Of a stretch of DNA of 64,000 nucleotides, positions 1-13,600 are shown one piece after another. The notes under the pieces were generated by a model, which worked only from the letters and a program-made list of their open reading frames with translations, had not been told where the DNA came from and made no database searches. This DNA is from Stratiolaelaps scimitus (lineage: Eukaryota > Arthropoda > Arachnida > Mesostigmata > Laelapidae): NCBI GenBank assembly GCA_019614645.1, contig JABWDB010000015.1, positions 3,410,001-3,474,000 of the forward strand, in the 5' to 3' direction. Both the position numbers and the translations under genes were made by a program. Each line of letters starts with the position of its first letter. Position 1 is the stretch's first letter.

Positions 1-57
1 TGTTTGTGTTGAAAGTCCATGCGTTTCCTGTGAACCCTTGTTCGCTTTCTGCTACAG

Positions 58-207
58 GTATCTATCTCGCCATCGACCTATAAACCGAGATCACCTCAAC
101 AACGCTCGCCTTTGCCGGGTCGAAACGCGACTTCATATTCAACTCCTTTCCGCGTTTCCACCAAGCGGCGTATTCACCAAGCCGTGGCCGCGATGCGGAA
201 CCATTAG
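58..207 (+). CDS. Candidate 3'-terminal coding exon at the left edge
   Basis: A pyrimidine-rich tract (ttcgctttctgctacag) ends in AG at 57, a strong acceptor. Read in phase 0 from 58, the sequence stays open for 49 codons to TAG at 205-207 and begins VSISPSTYKPRSPQQRSPLP, a Ser/Pro/Thr/Arg-rich composition typical of disordered protein tails. A second frame through the same acceptor is open to position 442, so the frame is not certain. Any upstream exons lie outside the window. No family recognised. It could also be a UTR exon or chance. Confidence 0.3.
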   Translation, partial: VSISPSTYKPRSPQQRSPLPGRNATSYSTPFRVSTKRRIHQAVAAMRNH

Positions 208-1683
208 AAAGAACGCCAATTCACCGAGGCTAGGTGGCTCGGAGGTTGCTATTCCTCTGTCCGCGTACCGTTCCTGCAACATCCTCATCCATCCCTGCTC
301 GAGAGTTCGGAGACTCTACTCAAGTCGACTCTCAGCCCTATCAGTCCGCGTTCTGTTTCTGCCCTTTGCTACTGCTGCGGCTAGACTTGATCTCAGCGCG
401 ACTTGGCATTCGTTCGTTACCGGACGGGCGCACCGCGAATGAGTCGCTGAAGCCGTCGGCATCGGTGGTTCAGTTTGAAAACGTTTAGCTTAAAACTTTC
501 ACCTTCTCTCTCGATGCGCGTGCAGCTCACGGATCTGTAGACTTCGACGGGGGAGTCGGGAGATAATCGGGGAAGGGACCCCCGGATCGTGTGCCCAGTC
601 GCGTTGGGGTGGTCTCTCAGGTGCATCCGACTACTGCTCACTGCTGCTCTGTATGCCAGCCAGCCAGCCAGTCGCCCGCGTCGTCGTCGGCGGCGGCGGC
701 GGCCTGCGAGGGTCTGCCGTGGCGCATGGACCTGCACCGCTCCGACGAGTGGACCTGCTGCCACGGCCGCGAAACGACTGCGGCTCGCGCAGACAAGTCC
801 GAGGGATGACGAAGAGATCCTGGTTGAGGCGATTCAGAATTCACTGGCTGTATCTTCCACTCTCTCTCCCTCTAATTCTCCTCTCTGACTCCCTTCGGCT
901 CCACGTGGAGAAAACTATTCTCTCGCTGTGGCGTCTGATCTGATTCGGCTGCCACTGCTCCTGTTGCCATTGGCCTCTGAATGTGACCGTGGCTGTGGCC
1001 CCCACCAGCACCAGCGCCACCACAGCCGTTCATGTCCGACCTACGACTACCGCTGGAGCCGAGCGGCCCTCGGCTTCGGCGGCGATCTGAGCTCGGTGCT
1101 CTTCTATTCATCATGGTGATTAATTGAGATTCGAACGATTAATATTAGAGGTACTAACGAACGCAGACGAGCGAGCAAACGAACAGCGCGAGGAGCAGCG
1201 TCTTTCGAAATGAGAAGCAGAAAACGAAACAGAGAGAGAGACAGGGTGAGCGACTACACATGCACAGGGATTGGCGCGGACGCGTACACCCACTGACTCG
1301 GTCATGCTCGGTTCTCGCCGCACATAAGGAACGGCAATGCTGAGCCACCAACGGCTAAATCAGACTCTCTCTCTCTCTCGCGCGCGCGCTCTCTCGACGT
1401 TGCACGCGCTCACATTTCTCTCTATCCCCTCTGGTGGACGGCAGAACGAGCGGTGGTCGGCAGCGGCGCATCTGAATCTCTTCGACGCTCACCTTTTGCC
1501 ATTGAGACAGGTTGACGACCACTGCGACTACTGCGACTACCGCTACTTCGACTACTGTTGCTATTGCAATCGTGGTTTCAGACTTTGGTTGTGATTTGTG
1601 TGGGTTGGACTACGGCCGTTGGGTAGCAGTCGTTAAGGTGGATTAGTTCGGCTGCGGGTGGGGTATACTTCTAATGATATAAT
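208..1683. other. No gene found; G+C-rich then low-complexity
   Basis: Positions 208-1100 are G+C-rich with frames open on both strands, none with convincing exon borders. A (CCAG)n run lies at 658-674, GA-rich purine tracts near 1225-1245, and CT/CG dinucleotide runs near 1366-1395. The block could contain untranslated exon or promoter sequence, but I see no decisive signal. Confidence 0.4.
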
Positions 1684-1702
1684 AGTAGTAATAATAATAA
1701 TA

Positions 1703-1754
<52 letters not shown>

Positions 1755-1838
1755 TATTATTATTTATTATTATTATTATTATTATTATATTATTATTATT
1801 ATTATTATATTATTATTATTTATTATTATTATTATTAT
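1684..1838. repeat. (TTA)n trinucleotide microsatellite
   Basis: About 155 bp of almost pure TTA/ATT repeats, interrupted by occasional phase slips (ttattattatatta). The apparent poly-isoleucine reading frame through it is an artefact of the repeat. Confidence 0.95.
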
Positions 1839-3316
1839 CAATCATATAAAACAAAATTGCTATGATATTTATATTGTTATTATGAGTATGAATATTATCA
1901 GGATGCCACCGGACTGCCTCGTACATAGCTACATTCGCTCACAGCTAGCGGGCATGGACACTTTTGGCGGCACTTTTATCAAGTTAGCCTTACTGACTTC
2001 GAACCTCGTTGGCTTGAACCCGGACAATTTCGATGCCCCTTTACCACGTTGCACAAGTCGACCCTCAGAAACACAACGAAGTTGTCAGAAATATTTCGTT
2101 ATATCATTATTTATTTGTTTTACATAATTGTGTTTTTATCACGGTACGTCCGCACACAAAATAGCAGCAACAAGACCAAGGCCGTGTGTTTTTTTTGTTT
2201 TCAAAGAGATATTCGGCACAGCCAAGCATCGAACTGAGTATTCACAGTCAGTATTCTGCACACGAAAACGCAACGTCATTAGTTTAGCCTTTGATAAAGT
2301 CGGCACATACTATACATATATATACATGCACACAAGCATTTGTCGTGGCAAGATTGCTACTGATGTACTTAGAAAATCGATATATGAAACGAATTGCGTG
2401 TGTTCACACCAGCTGAACCGCAGCTGTATCATGTGTCCATCGCCGTAACTAGCGGCCCTTGGCTAGGCGTATGTGTACATATATCTGTTCATTTACAGGT
2501 ATAACAGAGCACGTTATTATTTTGAAGTTTTATCCTCATTCTTGTTCGTATTCTCTACGATGAGTTACTGTTGAGGAGATATTGTGGCGAGGCTCCTACA
2601 TGAAGAAGTATCGAAGGCGAGAAATTAGCAATTTCCGTGAAAGGGTCATGTGGAGCATTTCTACGATCGAAATAAAGCCGATGACTGATCGCGGCCTAAC
2701 AGAGATAGACTAACACCCGTCTCGCGATAAAACGAGATCAGACCCCTTCAAGGAACAGCAGCTATGTCTGTCAAGAGCACCGATTCAGTACGTTGTCTAT
2801 AACCATCTCTTTATTGCATTACTCCCCGCGACATCGTGGCCTCAGTGGGCGTCCGTAGTCTCCAGCATGGCCAACTCCTTTAGAGAACTAAACTAATTTT
2901 GGGGCTGGTGGTAAGCGCCGAGATAAGGAAGGGCAGTGTCACGCTGATTTTTTAACTTTTAATCCTTATTCAGGATCGACGAACCAGAACTTAAAAATCT
3001 CTCCTTCTTTATTGCTTATTGAACGGCGTCTCTTATACACTAACTGGTGGATGGGACCACTTCGCCACATTCTGCTATAAGCAATAATTTTTACCACCTA
3101 GTCCGATTAAAATACGTAGAATAAGTGGTTATGAAAACAAACGAGCTACCTTGCAAAATGCACTATGCAGATCAGTCTTGAATACTAAGCTATTCGTCTA
3201 GTATTGTGGGACTCTCAACCACAATAAAATCCTGGACCTTGAGAACTTGGGTCATGGTTTGGAACTACTTTTCGTGTCAATATATATAGATTATTACATT
3301 AATATAAATTAACCAA
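1839..3316. other. No gene found
   Basis: Intermediate base composition, stops in all frames and no recognisable RNA or mobile element. A possible donor (ctggtg|gtaagc) occurs near 2910 on the plus strand without a supporting exon. Confidence 0.4.
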
Positions 3317-3816
3317 TTAATTCATACGGTTAATAGAAAGATCGTTTATACGGAAGCTGGTCCCCCCCGAGTGGGAAGATTGCCGAAAACCCAAACGATG
3401 TCGTTTTCCCTCTGCATGTCCGATGAGAAGCGTTGAGGGAGAAATGAAGGACCCTTCACGTTTGCTCCTCGTTGAGGTTACAAGTCTATGACAGACTACT
3501 TCCAGTAGGTTGGCTATGAGGGGACACGGCCTAAGGTGACGAAGGCAAAAGGACTTGGTAGGAGGTAAGTCGAGCGCAAACCACTGGATTCCCTTAATTT
3601 CGGAGAAGCAACCGATGTCGAGTGCGAAAACCTTTCGCACTTTCGGGGATTGAGACCGAAACCACTGATGTTTTTCGTAGTTAAGTACTCGACGAACATC
3701 TGACGCAACCGTCCAAATGTATAACTATCAAATACGAAACTATCTGTTTTGTCGTGACACCTACATGTCTGGCACGTTCTACAGATAACGGCTTTCTTCA
3801 CGCAAGGCATTCTCAA
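3317..3816 (-). pseudogene. Possible decayed non-LTR reverse-transcriptase fragment
   Basis: The minus-strand frame from 3816 contains GFGLNPRKCERFS, preceded by a helix-like stretch. In R2-like and related non-LTR elements the segment after the catalytic YADD/FADD box commonly reads G-L-x-L-N-P-x-K-C. The frame is then broken and a second frame (3640-3317) continues, as expected of a dead copy. No intact catalytic aspartate pair is visible and no element ends were found. The call rests on one short motif and could be coincidence. Confidence 0.25.
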
Positions 3817-3829
3817 TTCGCGGAAAACT

Positions 3830-6388
3830 ACGCCGAAGACACGAAGACGTCAAGCCTACCATCCTTATTAACCTGTACCTCTCGATCTCGTCTCGTCGCA
3901 ATTTTGTTCTAACGAGATGTTCGCTGTTGTTGTAGTCAATGTCATGTTCTATTGGCTGCGTCGCCTTCCGCCCGAACAGAACGAAGCGATGGCTCTATAT
4001 ATAGAATAGATAGCACCCAAGAACTCCGGGAGAATGAGTGCGCGCTCCAGCGCAGGATTAAGTCATCGCTAGAGTCTTCCTGCTACTTCTTCGGCGGTGC
4101 ACACGACGCTCCATACACCCCTATTATTCCTCGGTATAGCCTCCAGAGTTGAATAGACGAGTAGAGTAGCGGCACTGGCACGAGAATCCGTCGAAGCGGT
4201 TGAGGCTATCAACTGCTTCCTAGTGTGTCTGTTACGATCGTGGGGGCAAGGCTACTATGGAGCCGGTCTGCGCAGGAAAAAAAACGAATCGTCAGCCTTG
4301 GCTTGCTTCGCCTCCGGAGCCTGCCTTTTAGCCGTCGCTAGCTCGCTGGTAGCCTGTACGAGATAAGTGAGGATCCTCCCTCTTATATCAGCCGGCTACT
4401 GGGAGATGGGCTCGGGAAGGCCGTGGTTGTGGTGGTTTCTGGGGCCACGACTATCGGCAGGGATCTATGGGGGTCTACAACAGCACGAGAAGAAAGAATC
4501 ACGGTGGGAAGAAGACCCGGTGAGGACTAACGCCAGGCAAGGCACCAACGGGCGAACGGTCCAGAGAGAATAGGCCGAATCAGGCAAACTTTAAAGGGAG
4601 GCAAACCATAGGCACCGAATGAAGTGGGTGGCTGAACTGCATAGACAACTTTGAACAAGAACAGTTAGCAGCCGCGTCAGTTTGGCCGGCGCCGTCCGCG
4701 GCGAATCATCTTCAGTCCTCTTGCCCTTTGACTATCCCGCGAGCTCTGCATCAACCCGTGTTAAGATGCCTCAACTCTTTCATTCACTACGGATAAATCC
4801 TGGCTAGCGAACTCGTCCCGGCCTCCCAGCACCTCTCTGCTCTGCCACCAACGTTGGCTGGCAAGCTACGTTCGCAACGAGTCAACGGGTGGTGGCTCAA
4901 TCTACGGGTGCCAGCGGCTGCGGTGATTGCCTCAAGAATACTTCGCGCACCTTCTCGCCTTATATCTCTCTCTGTCTCTCTCCCTCCCTCTATCCCTCTT
5001 ATGGGTGGCCTCGGTGATCCGTCTTTGTCGCGATTACTCGGGCTTGCGACACAGCTTATCTGCTACAACGGCTGGCCACCCGTACGAGAAAAGAACAACC
5101 CGCACGGACCGGGAAGCGAAACATTCCCACGGCGATGTCTTAGCGGTTCCGAGCATGCTGGTAGCCGTTCTTCGGACGACTTCCTTCCCGCAGCGTTTCC
5201 ATAGCGAATTCCATAGCCCTCGGTAGTTAAGTCAAGCCACTGTTGCTTACGTTAGCAGTAGCTGTGGGGGAAATACGAGAGTCGACCAGGCGGAGGACGA
5301 CGAGGTTGAAACTGCTTCGGAAGTGGACTGGAACGTCTAATTTCACAAATTGGACTCCCTTCAAGTATTCACTACAAATATAGCGTCATATTGCATGTGC
5401 TAGCTATACCGTTGTGAATTATCCACAACGAACAATGGACGATTAGCTGCGCGATTGTATATTCATTAGTATTCATTTAGAAAATTCGGATTTTCTGTTG
5501 TAATCATAATTGCAACACCAAGGTAACATCTTGCAAACAAAGAGAAATAGGCATAGTAATATTAATATAGAACCGCTATTCAGCTGAATACTTCAGTCAT
5601 TATTATTATTACTATTATTATTATTATTATTATATTATTTGTCTTCTCTTGCTGTACTATTTTTTCGATTGTGTAAATTCACTGGACAGTTTTTTTCAAT
5701 GGACATAACTCTCCCGGGACCCAAGGCAAATCCCCTTATCATACCTGCATTCACATATCAGATTATTTGTCCTCCTGATCATGGATGCAAATGATCCGAA
5801 TGGTCCGCTGGTCTGTTGCAAAACCCATGATTTTATCACTGTATTTACCGGTTCGGCGTCCCCTTTTGCTATTTGTAAGAGATACCTTCTGCCAATAAGT
5901 TTGGAATCAGCTGAAGTTTTCGAAGTTCTCCGAGCTCTAGATACGGCCTGGACTTGCGTCTGGTTACACATGGGCCGTATATCTTCACGGGATCACTATT
6001 ATAGCTTGCGTCTTGTGTCGTATCGAGGACTTCGCGAAGGAGCGTCAGTAAGCAACGAGTCAAGTGCTTTACATAGCGGACCGCCTATGAACCCTGCCGG
6101 TGACCAACCGTATCTCGTACTCGACAAGAACGGACGAGGTATCCACGAATGATCCTTCCTACTCCCGATACGCGGATTGCAAATCTACTCACCGTTTAAC
6201 CCTTTTAGTACGCAGCTGCCCTCGCTACCCCGGTTCATATGTGGTCAGAGTGAAGTCATCAGCCTATCTTGGATATCCATCACCGCCACGATAAGCGATT
6301 CCCTCAACAATATAAATACTACCAGTAGCTCGCGCGCGATCCCAGAGATCGGAACCTCAGGCTCCCTCCTCTCACTCACCTCGTTTTC
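3830..6388. other. No gene found; includes a small (TTA)n array
   Basis: A G+C-richer part (4,150-5,300) shows overlapping open frames on both strands without splice support. A (TTA)n/(TAT)n array lies at about 5,600-5,637. Positions 5,340-5,700 are A+T-rich. Nothing was recognised. Confidence 0.4.
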
Positions 6389-6468
6389 TCATCTCGTAGC
6401 GATGAGGTTCGCTATCGAATAGCCGGCCGTGATCTCACAATCGCCACCCACGAAGCGAAATGGGCCTT
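6389..6468 (-). CDS. Candidate terminal coding exon
   Basis: On the minus strand the acceptor cactcccctatgcag ends at 6469. With two leading bases the exon reads GPFRFVGGDCEITAGYSIAN and stops at TGA (6391-6389). A strong donor, AACGAG|GTGAGTGAG, follows at 6380/6379, so if real the last bases would be untranslated sequence before another intron. The other two frames contain stops. Its phase fits the 14,767-14,576 exon upstream on the same strand. Family unknown; a chance exon cannot be excluded. Confidence 0.25.
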
Positions 6469-9400
6469 CTGCATAGGGGAGTGTCTTGAGGAGAGCACGG
6501 ACAGACGATGCTATCGTACTCGGCAGACCATCGATATAGGTCTCTCGGGCATAGAGTGAGTTAACTGTCTTGAATACTCGCGCTCACTTGATGGCTGTCG
6601 GCGGCCCGCCCCCGCGATCAGTTCAATCATCAGTTCGCTCAAACAGACGTATGCGCCAACACACGGACACACACACGGCCATAACTTCATCCACGAACGC
6701 TGACGAGAGCTGGCCCGAAGGACCCGTTCTGTATCTCGTCCTGATTGTTCTAAGGATCGAAGGAACAAGCGGCTCGTATTTTGAGCCATTCGTTGCGGCT
6801 GTCCTGGAGCGGCGAGCCCTTCCCGCGGCTATCGCAGGGCCGCTGCCCACCGCTCCGTCGAGATCAGAGCTGCACGCCATCGTCCATTGCATGTCAGTTC
6901 TCGGGGCAGTACAACCTCGGTAGGCTCCCACAAAGCTTCCCGATGACTCTGCTTCCGTTAATATTCGTCGGCGTCTTGTTCTCCTCAAATTTAGCCCCCT
7001 TCCGACTTTAATAGGGCGAGCTTCCTGCGTTCCCTCGTCCATCCTGCGTGCGTGCCACCACCTTACCGGGCGAAATTGCTGACCGACCCTTGGCCAGCGC
7101 ATCGTGCTCAGCGGGCATACCAGGATGTCGTCATCGGATGCGGCGACACACACACACACACACACTAATAAAAAAAATCTACACAGTTTGCTTCCTCTAG
7201 CTGATGTGTTATCCGATGTCTTTCGAACCTTCGCGCGCTAAAAGTATAAGTCATGTCAGGCCAGTGGGAAGGAGTGCCAACCTTTGACTTCGTCCCTGAG
7301 AAAACCAGGGAATCGCATGGGGGCGAGCTATTATCTAACCACTTTTATAGCTCTCATGAAGAACAGGAGAAATATCTATCTTCAGGGGACTAATAGGCCG
7401 AATTTGTTGGTGCCTTAGACCCCGCGTATTTTCTGATCATTCGCCGAATCACATGAGTGCTTCACCTGTTCGTTCTTTGTGCAATGTCTTTCATACTCGC
7501 GACTATTGGCTTGCTATTGCGTTATCAATTTGTATTTTTGGCCTCTTTACGAGCCCTTAGATTTGTTTGATGACTGTATTCTTTTGTGAAAATCCTGCGC
7601 GCGATACGTAGCGATCTCAAGCGTTTAAAGCTGGAACACCTGTCCATGCAAATTTGCTGACGACAAATTGTTCCGCTGTACAGATGCAGATATATATATA
7701 TATATATGTATACATGAAGTTCTACAGACCTCCGTTTTCTGTGACTGTCTTCTGGCCAGCCGACGCTAAAGAGCGTAAGTATTTGTTGAGGTCGACCTCG
7801 GTCGGTTACCGTTACAATAGCAGTCGGTTGACTAGCTGATTGGTTAGCCGCTTGGACAGTATCTGCTATCCTGGGGACGGGGTATGTTGGCGTGTTGCCT
7901 TTGGCCCTGCTTCTCTCCGAACTCCTTTGTCGCGTCCGCTCCCGATGCTCACCCGAGGTTGGTTGTCCTCTTCTCATAGGAACGAACGCTGCTGCCGTCG
8001 TCGACGACGCCAGCAGTAGCAGGATGGATAGCCAGCTAACGCGGGCTGGCTAGCTAGTGTTAGCCGCGCAGAGAGACTGGCTGCTCTGCGTGCCCCCGGG
8101 CGAGTTCCATCGTGGTGCTCTTTTCCATAGAGGTAGATGTGTTACTACCACAGAGAGTGCGCCCGCGCGCCAGACGAACAAGCGGCAAGCTCGGGACGGG
8201 GACCAGGACCGGCATGGGATAGGGCTATGCAGGGGGGCCTGAGGCCTGCCGAAGGGACCATCAGCAGTCTGCTCATCGTTGTCGTCGAGCTTAGGTGGTG
8301 CAGCCAGGCTCCTGCTGCTCGACCGCAGGCTTCTGTTGTCCTGGGTGCCCATACCGCCGCCAGTCTCTGCCCCCGAAGTCATCGCCCCCGCCCCCCACGC
8401 CGTTCATTCTAGCTGCCGTCGTTCGTTCTCTCCTTGCCCCCGACAGCGTCCGCTCCTTACACTGCCTCAGTCGTCGTTCCAGGTTTCGCTGCATGCTGCT
8501 GCTGCTCGACGCGAGCCTGTTCCTCGGGGCATCCGAGAGGGGGTTACGAGAGGGGTCCTGGCTCCTGGCGAAGTCCTATGACTGCCCCGGGGCGCTGGAC
8601 GACCGTCCGAGGCACCACTGAATCTGCTGCCTGGTGGAGCCGTAGCTGGTAGCTTTGGCAGGCAGAGTCGTGCAGCTGTAGGGAACCAGAGAGAGATAGA
8701 TCGAGAGAGAGAACTCCTGTAGCCCCACGCTCGCTTGCCAGCAAGGCAAGAGCCGTGTGGCTACAAGCAAATAGGAGCAACGCGAAGCCAACGTTGAGGG
8801 ATAGAGGACTATGGGGCTCGCTGGGGGAGTCGGGCAACTTTTGGGCCTCTTTTCAATCATTAGAATGGCTTAGGACAACGGGTTGGGTTACAGCAGCAGC
8901 AGCAGCAGGCGGCCGTGCCAGCCAACGAACCGACCGACCGACCAACCGAACAACCAACGAACGAAACAGGAGGCCAAAGAGAGCCAAGCCTCGCGAACCC
9001 GCAAGTCGATCCATGAAAGGGTTAGGCAGAGACTGGCTGACTACCAGACAAGGGCTAAGGGCTGGCCAACGGCTAAGGCCTCGCTCGCACTGCTCAGGCC
9101 TTTCTGATCCTGGCAGTAAGCGGGCAGGAGCTGGTCGCAAAGTCTGCATTCGTTTCGAGGGTCCGCAGACAACCGCCGTCGCTGCAGCCGGGCCCAGCAC
9201 GGGGACTGAAGGCCCCGCTTGGACAGGAGCAGGGGCAGTTGTAGGGGGCTGACTAGCCAAACAGGAGTTTCGTGTGTGCGCGGACGAAGCGACGAGGGGC
9301 GAGCCGGCGACGTCTGCTGGGGGCCACGCGAGCGGAGATCGCTGAAACGGACGGGTAGAGTGAAAATGCAAGATAGAGACGGATGAGGATAAAGGTGAAA

Positions 9401-10239
9401 CGAAGAAAGAAAGAAAGAGAAAGAGAGGCGGGGTCGCCCACGAGGAGAAGGACAACAGATTTGAAAGTTTCCAAAGCCGAGGGCCGGCAGCATGCGTATG
9501 CCCCGGCGGCTGCCTGCCTACGCCTGCTTTAACTAACCGCGACAACGGTCCGCTCTCCGGGATCGAGGAGAACGAGGAGACGCCAGGGCGATAGCATGGT
9601 AGCGGTCTGTCCTTCTACGCTTTGAGTCGGATTGTGACCAATGGCCACCATCGGTCCCTCATAGCGAGCGATCAGGGGTGACGACGCACGTCGAAGCCTG
9701 GTGACAGGCCGCGTTCACTGTGCATTAGATATTGTTACTCTCTCAGAAGACCCCTGTAGGCATAGTGTGGTGGAGTTCGGGGATTAGACGGGGCGTCCAG
9801 CCCCGACGGATTGGGGGGGGGGGGTGTTAAGAACAGCAACTAGTTTTGCATTGAATTGGAATAGTTGGGAAGGCAGCTGGGTTTATAGAAATCTTAGGTC
9901 AGAAGGGAAGCAGATATGCACATTAAATAGTCGAGCATGTACTGTGATTGAGGATAAGTTGGAAATGGGTTTCAGTTGGCCGCACATTGAGAACCGAAGT
10001 TTCTTGTATCGCTGACTTATGGTCAGAATTCATACCCCCATGTAGTCCACGACCATCTAGTAGAGGATAATTTAGATTTAGCAAAACTAGCTAGAAAATT
10101 GTGGAACAATATATTGTAGAAAATTAGCCTTCAACAAAGTGTAGAGGTGGTTTCTTTCCATGCTGATCTAAGCCCAAATAATAATTTAGTTAGAAATGTA
10201 AAAACGATAGTTTCCGCCGGTTATACTGGCTCCGTTCTT

Positions 10240-10262
10240 TATATATATATATATATATATAT
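10240..10262. repeat. (TA)n microsatellite
   Basis: About 23 bp of alternating AT followed by attattatt. Confidence 0.95.
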
Positions 10263-10434
10263 TATTATTCGTTTTCTTTTCACTCTGTTCGAGTAATTAC
10301 AACGGTGTGTACAATATACAAGTCAGTTTCTGATGTTAAGGTTTCATGTAAAAATTCTAGGAGCACTTTTTTTTTTTTAAAACATAGTTCCATCTGATTG
10401 CATTGATCAATGTATATTTAATTCTACGACTAGA

Positions 10435-10656
10435 TTAGGCATTTATATTTAAGAGATGACTAATTGACCTAATTGCTTCGCATTTTTCTGCGTGGTATCT
10501 CTCACATTTTTTACTACAGAATTTACAAACGCAATTATCATCAGGTTCATGGAATCCCTGTGTTCCGCAGACTATATGGTGAAATCCGTGAACCGCGAAC
10601 CTGGTAACATGGTGCCTATTCCTTCTATTACTAAGCTTCCAATTGCCATCAGTCAT
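10435..10656 (-). pseudogene. Cys/His-rich remnant frame, unrecognised
   Basis: A short minus-strand frame beside a (TA)n array contains the cluster CVCKFCSKKCERYHAEKC, with cysteine and histidine spacing that resembles a small zinc-binding knuckle. It has no good start context, no clear splice borders and no recognisable family. It may be a fragment of a transposable-element protein, or chance. Confidence 0.15.
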
Positions 10657-10690
10657 GTATATATATATATATATATATATACATATATAT
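10657..10690. repeat. (TA)n microsatellite
   Basis: About 34 bp of alternating TA with a single acat interruption. Confidence 0.95.
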
Positions 10691-13600
10691 TTTTACAATA
10701 TTTCATTCTACCAGGCTCTCCAAATAGATCACGACCGTGTTAACTTTGAATATGTCATTATCAGTATGCGCGGGGACCTTGATAAGTTACACGTCTGCCT
10801 GTGTTTAGCCGCATATTCGATATACTGGCTGTCAGCTACGGTAACACTATCGAAAACCTCACTGACTGCATATGGACAGCTGGATAACGTGCCAGGCACC
10901 GGGCGACGCCTGTATCACGATTCCATCCGTAGCATGGGCTGTACAAATACAATTGTCTGCCTACTAATTTCTCTATATCACAGCCAACTCCCCTCTTCGC
11001 TCAGTGCGCTGTTCGGGGGTCAGACCCCGCTGGTGCTCCCGATTTTCGCGGCTCGCGGTTCGGTACGACTCTGAATCCCCACCTTGGCTACCGTCTCTTT
11101 CGGCCTGCTTGTCCGGCCTCCATCCTATTTTCGGGGTGGCGAGGCACAGAGATGCCGTGTGATAGGGTGCGAAAGTCCTCTAGTAGGGTGACAGACCAAA
11201 GGAATGACGGTCGGCATGGAGGTGCTCGAGAGAAAAGCTAATCAAGCCAAACCATTTGAGACGGCACAAAGGGCATTCCTCTCGTTTAACGTTCAAAGGC
11301 AGCTTTCGTTGTTCGAGTCGGGCCCCGCTCAGCAACGCCTTCATTCGAGGATTCAGCAGACACGAAACTGGTCCGATGTCGCCGCATTGAGGAAGTCCAT
11401 ACATGAGGTTAGACTACACACGCAGAAAAGCTACGAGCTACCTAAACGAATATCTACGGAATAATAGTAATAATAATTTATTAGAATATCTACGGACTAC
11501 CTAAACGTTGACAGTCTGTCATCATCTACGTTTTGTCGCGGCGGACGTTGGCTCAGCTTGGTCCATGAGAAAACGCATCTGAGGAGAGGTCGGTGGTGCG
11601 AGTGCTGATGAGTCTCGATGACTCAATGGTTATCCTTAAAGACGACAGGACTACGTGGGTCCAAGGGACAAGATCAAGAGCGACGTTGCAATTTTAGGGA
11701 TCCAGGGTTTCAAGGCACACACATTTGGGGCCACGACAGTGAACGAACGACAGTGGATCCTTGGCCTGTATGCGAAAAGCCTCGCTAGTGCAATGCACCT
11801 TCTGTTCGGATTGCCGTTCGCTAACTGCCTTGCTCTTGAATCCATGTCATAAGGAATTGTCACTCTAGTGAGAGCCAACACTGTCCTAGCTGGCTGATAC
11901 AAAGTGGCCTGAAATGTAGGCACCTAAGCCAGAAACGAAATGAGCGTTTAGATGTGCGGACACTTGAGCGCAATTTGATTCAACCTTTTAACGGGTATCG
12001 CCACCATCCAATGTTATTCATATGTATGTCAGTATAACCTGCTCAGTCCAGAGTTATGCATAGCAGCGTTTTATGCCTACGTATCTATCCTTTCAATGAT
12101 ACTTGGCCCGATCGGGTATCATCCTTTGGTGACGTTTCGCTTGAGACGAGTCTCATCGCAGAGTAAAACACCCTTAGACCTCACTACACTTGAGCAAATC
12201 CATCCAACGGCTATGTTACCTCGCGTGGGCGAGAAGAAAAACAACAGGACATAGGCAGCGGACTACCACCGTCCACTCACGACCCCATACATTGGGACTC
12301 TGTCCCGTTTGCAGGAAGCAGACGTTGCGACAGGTCTGACAGATCCCGGTGCGCCCTCGAAGCCCACCCTGAAGATGATGGTCCTTTCCCTATCTTTCTG
12401 TCTTCGTAGGCACGCAACAGTTACGGCTGCCGGTACATCGCATTGTGCTCTCGGCCAGCGATGGTTCGAATGTGTCTTACAGCCAGTTGCTTGAGACAGG
12501 GGTTGCAAATGACATGGCGTATAGGTGTGTGTGTGTGTGCGTGTGCAGACACTGGATTATTTTTTGAGCCTGGGGATCCCTGCGTCCAACTCTGTCCATA
12601 GCTCCATTAACGTTGACCGTTGCGGGACCAGCGAGCCCGTGTCTAGGGCATGTCTTACTCGCTTTGGCAAATGTCCCAGCATGCGTTCGTTCACCCATTT
12701 ACCATTTACCATCATGGGGATAAGCGATGAGAGAAGCGAAACATACTGCGAGCAAGCGAACGAGACGACAACAGGAAATACATTCATTAGCAATCAAACG
12801 GATCGTGCAGTTTCTTTCTTGAAGAAGGTCAATGAAGTACATTGCGACCTCGGCCGCTTCGCACAGAAGCAGCACTTCATATACAAATGACTGCAGAGCA
12901 GAGATACCCAACATTATTGATGCGACATATATATTATATATATATATTTTTTTTTTATGCTTACATATAACGATGGACGCATTTCCGCGCTATCCGCGCC
13001 AAGACGCGTGAAGAATCTGAGGAAACCTTAGGCAATGCCATCTCTCTATGGTTGGGAGAAGGGGCGATCCTGCTTAACGGATCCAATTCGCTTCTAAGGA
13101 GATGCGTGCGTAAGGGGAAATGTGAGTTGGAGAAGGTGACCCTGCCCCTCATGTCGAGGCGGGTTCCGCCATTTGAGACGAGTTATGAAGCCGCCTGCTG
13201 CTTTCGTCGACCTCAGTCGGCCGCTCGTCGAAGGCTCGCCCGCCCAGCGTTTCGTGAGTCCGACCTGTTGCGCTCGCTGCGTTCCCGACCTGCTCCGACT
13301 TCTCCGCTGCGATCCCGTCCTTCTTGCGGGGTGCTCCGAGGTCTGTCTCGCACAGCCGGCTATTAAGTGGTTTTGCTCATTTTGTTCCTTGACAAATTAA
13401 CCACTAGCCACAGCCAGCAATAACAACGTCAACAAGTACACATACATTTCTAACCAGCTCGAGCAAATGACGACAAACAGCAATAATACGAGAGGTATGA
13501 AGGGAGCCGAGGGTCTGACTCATGAAGACATAGATGAAGGCAATGACAATGATCAAAAAGGGACACAATATGAGCAACGATGACAGTGGCGAACCCCCAA

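Noticed and set aside
1684..1849. Poly-isoleucine/leucine/tyrosine open frame
   Set aside because: Pure translation of a (TTA)n microsatellite.
6623..7165. 180-codon minus-strand frame starting in a (CA)n array
   Set aside because: Begins with repeat-derived Cys/Val residues, no conserved motif, opposite strand also open.
8853..9545. 230-codon minus-strand frame and overlapping plus frames
   Set aside because: G+C-rich block with several frames open on both strands; no motif or exon borders.
11606..11632. Hammerhead-ribozyme-like ctgatgagtctcgatgactc
   Set aside because: It has the CTGATGA core and a possible stem II, but the obligatory GAAA after the stem is absent (aatgg follows), and no flanking stems I and III were seen.
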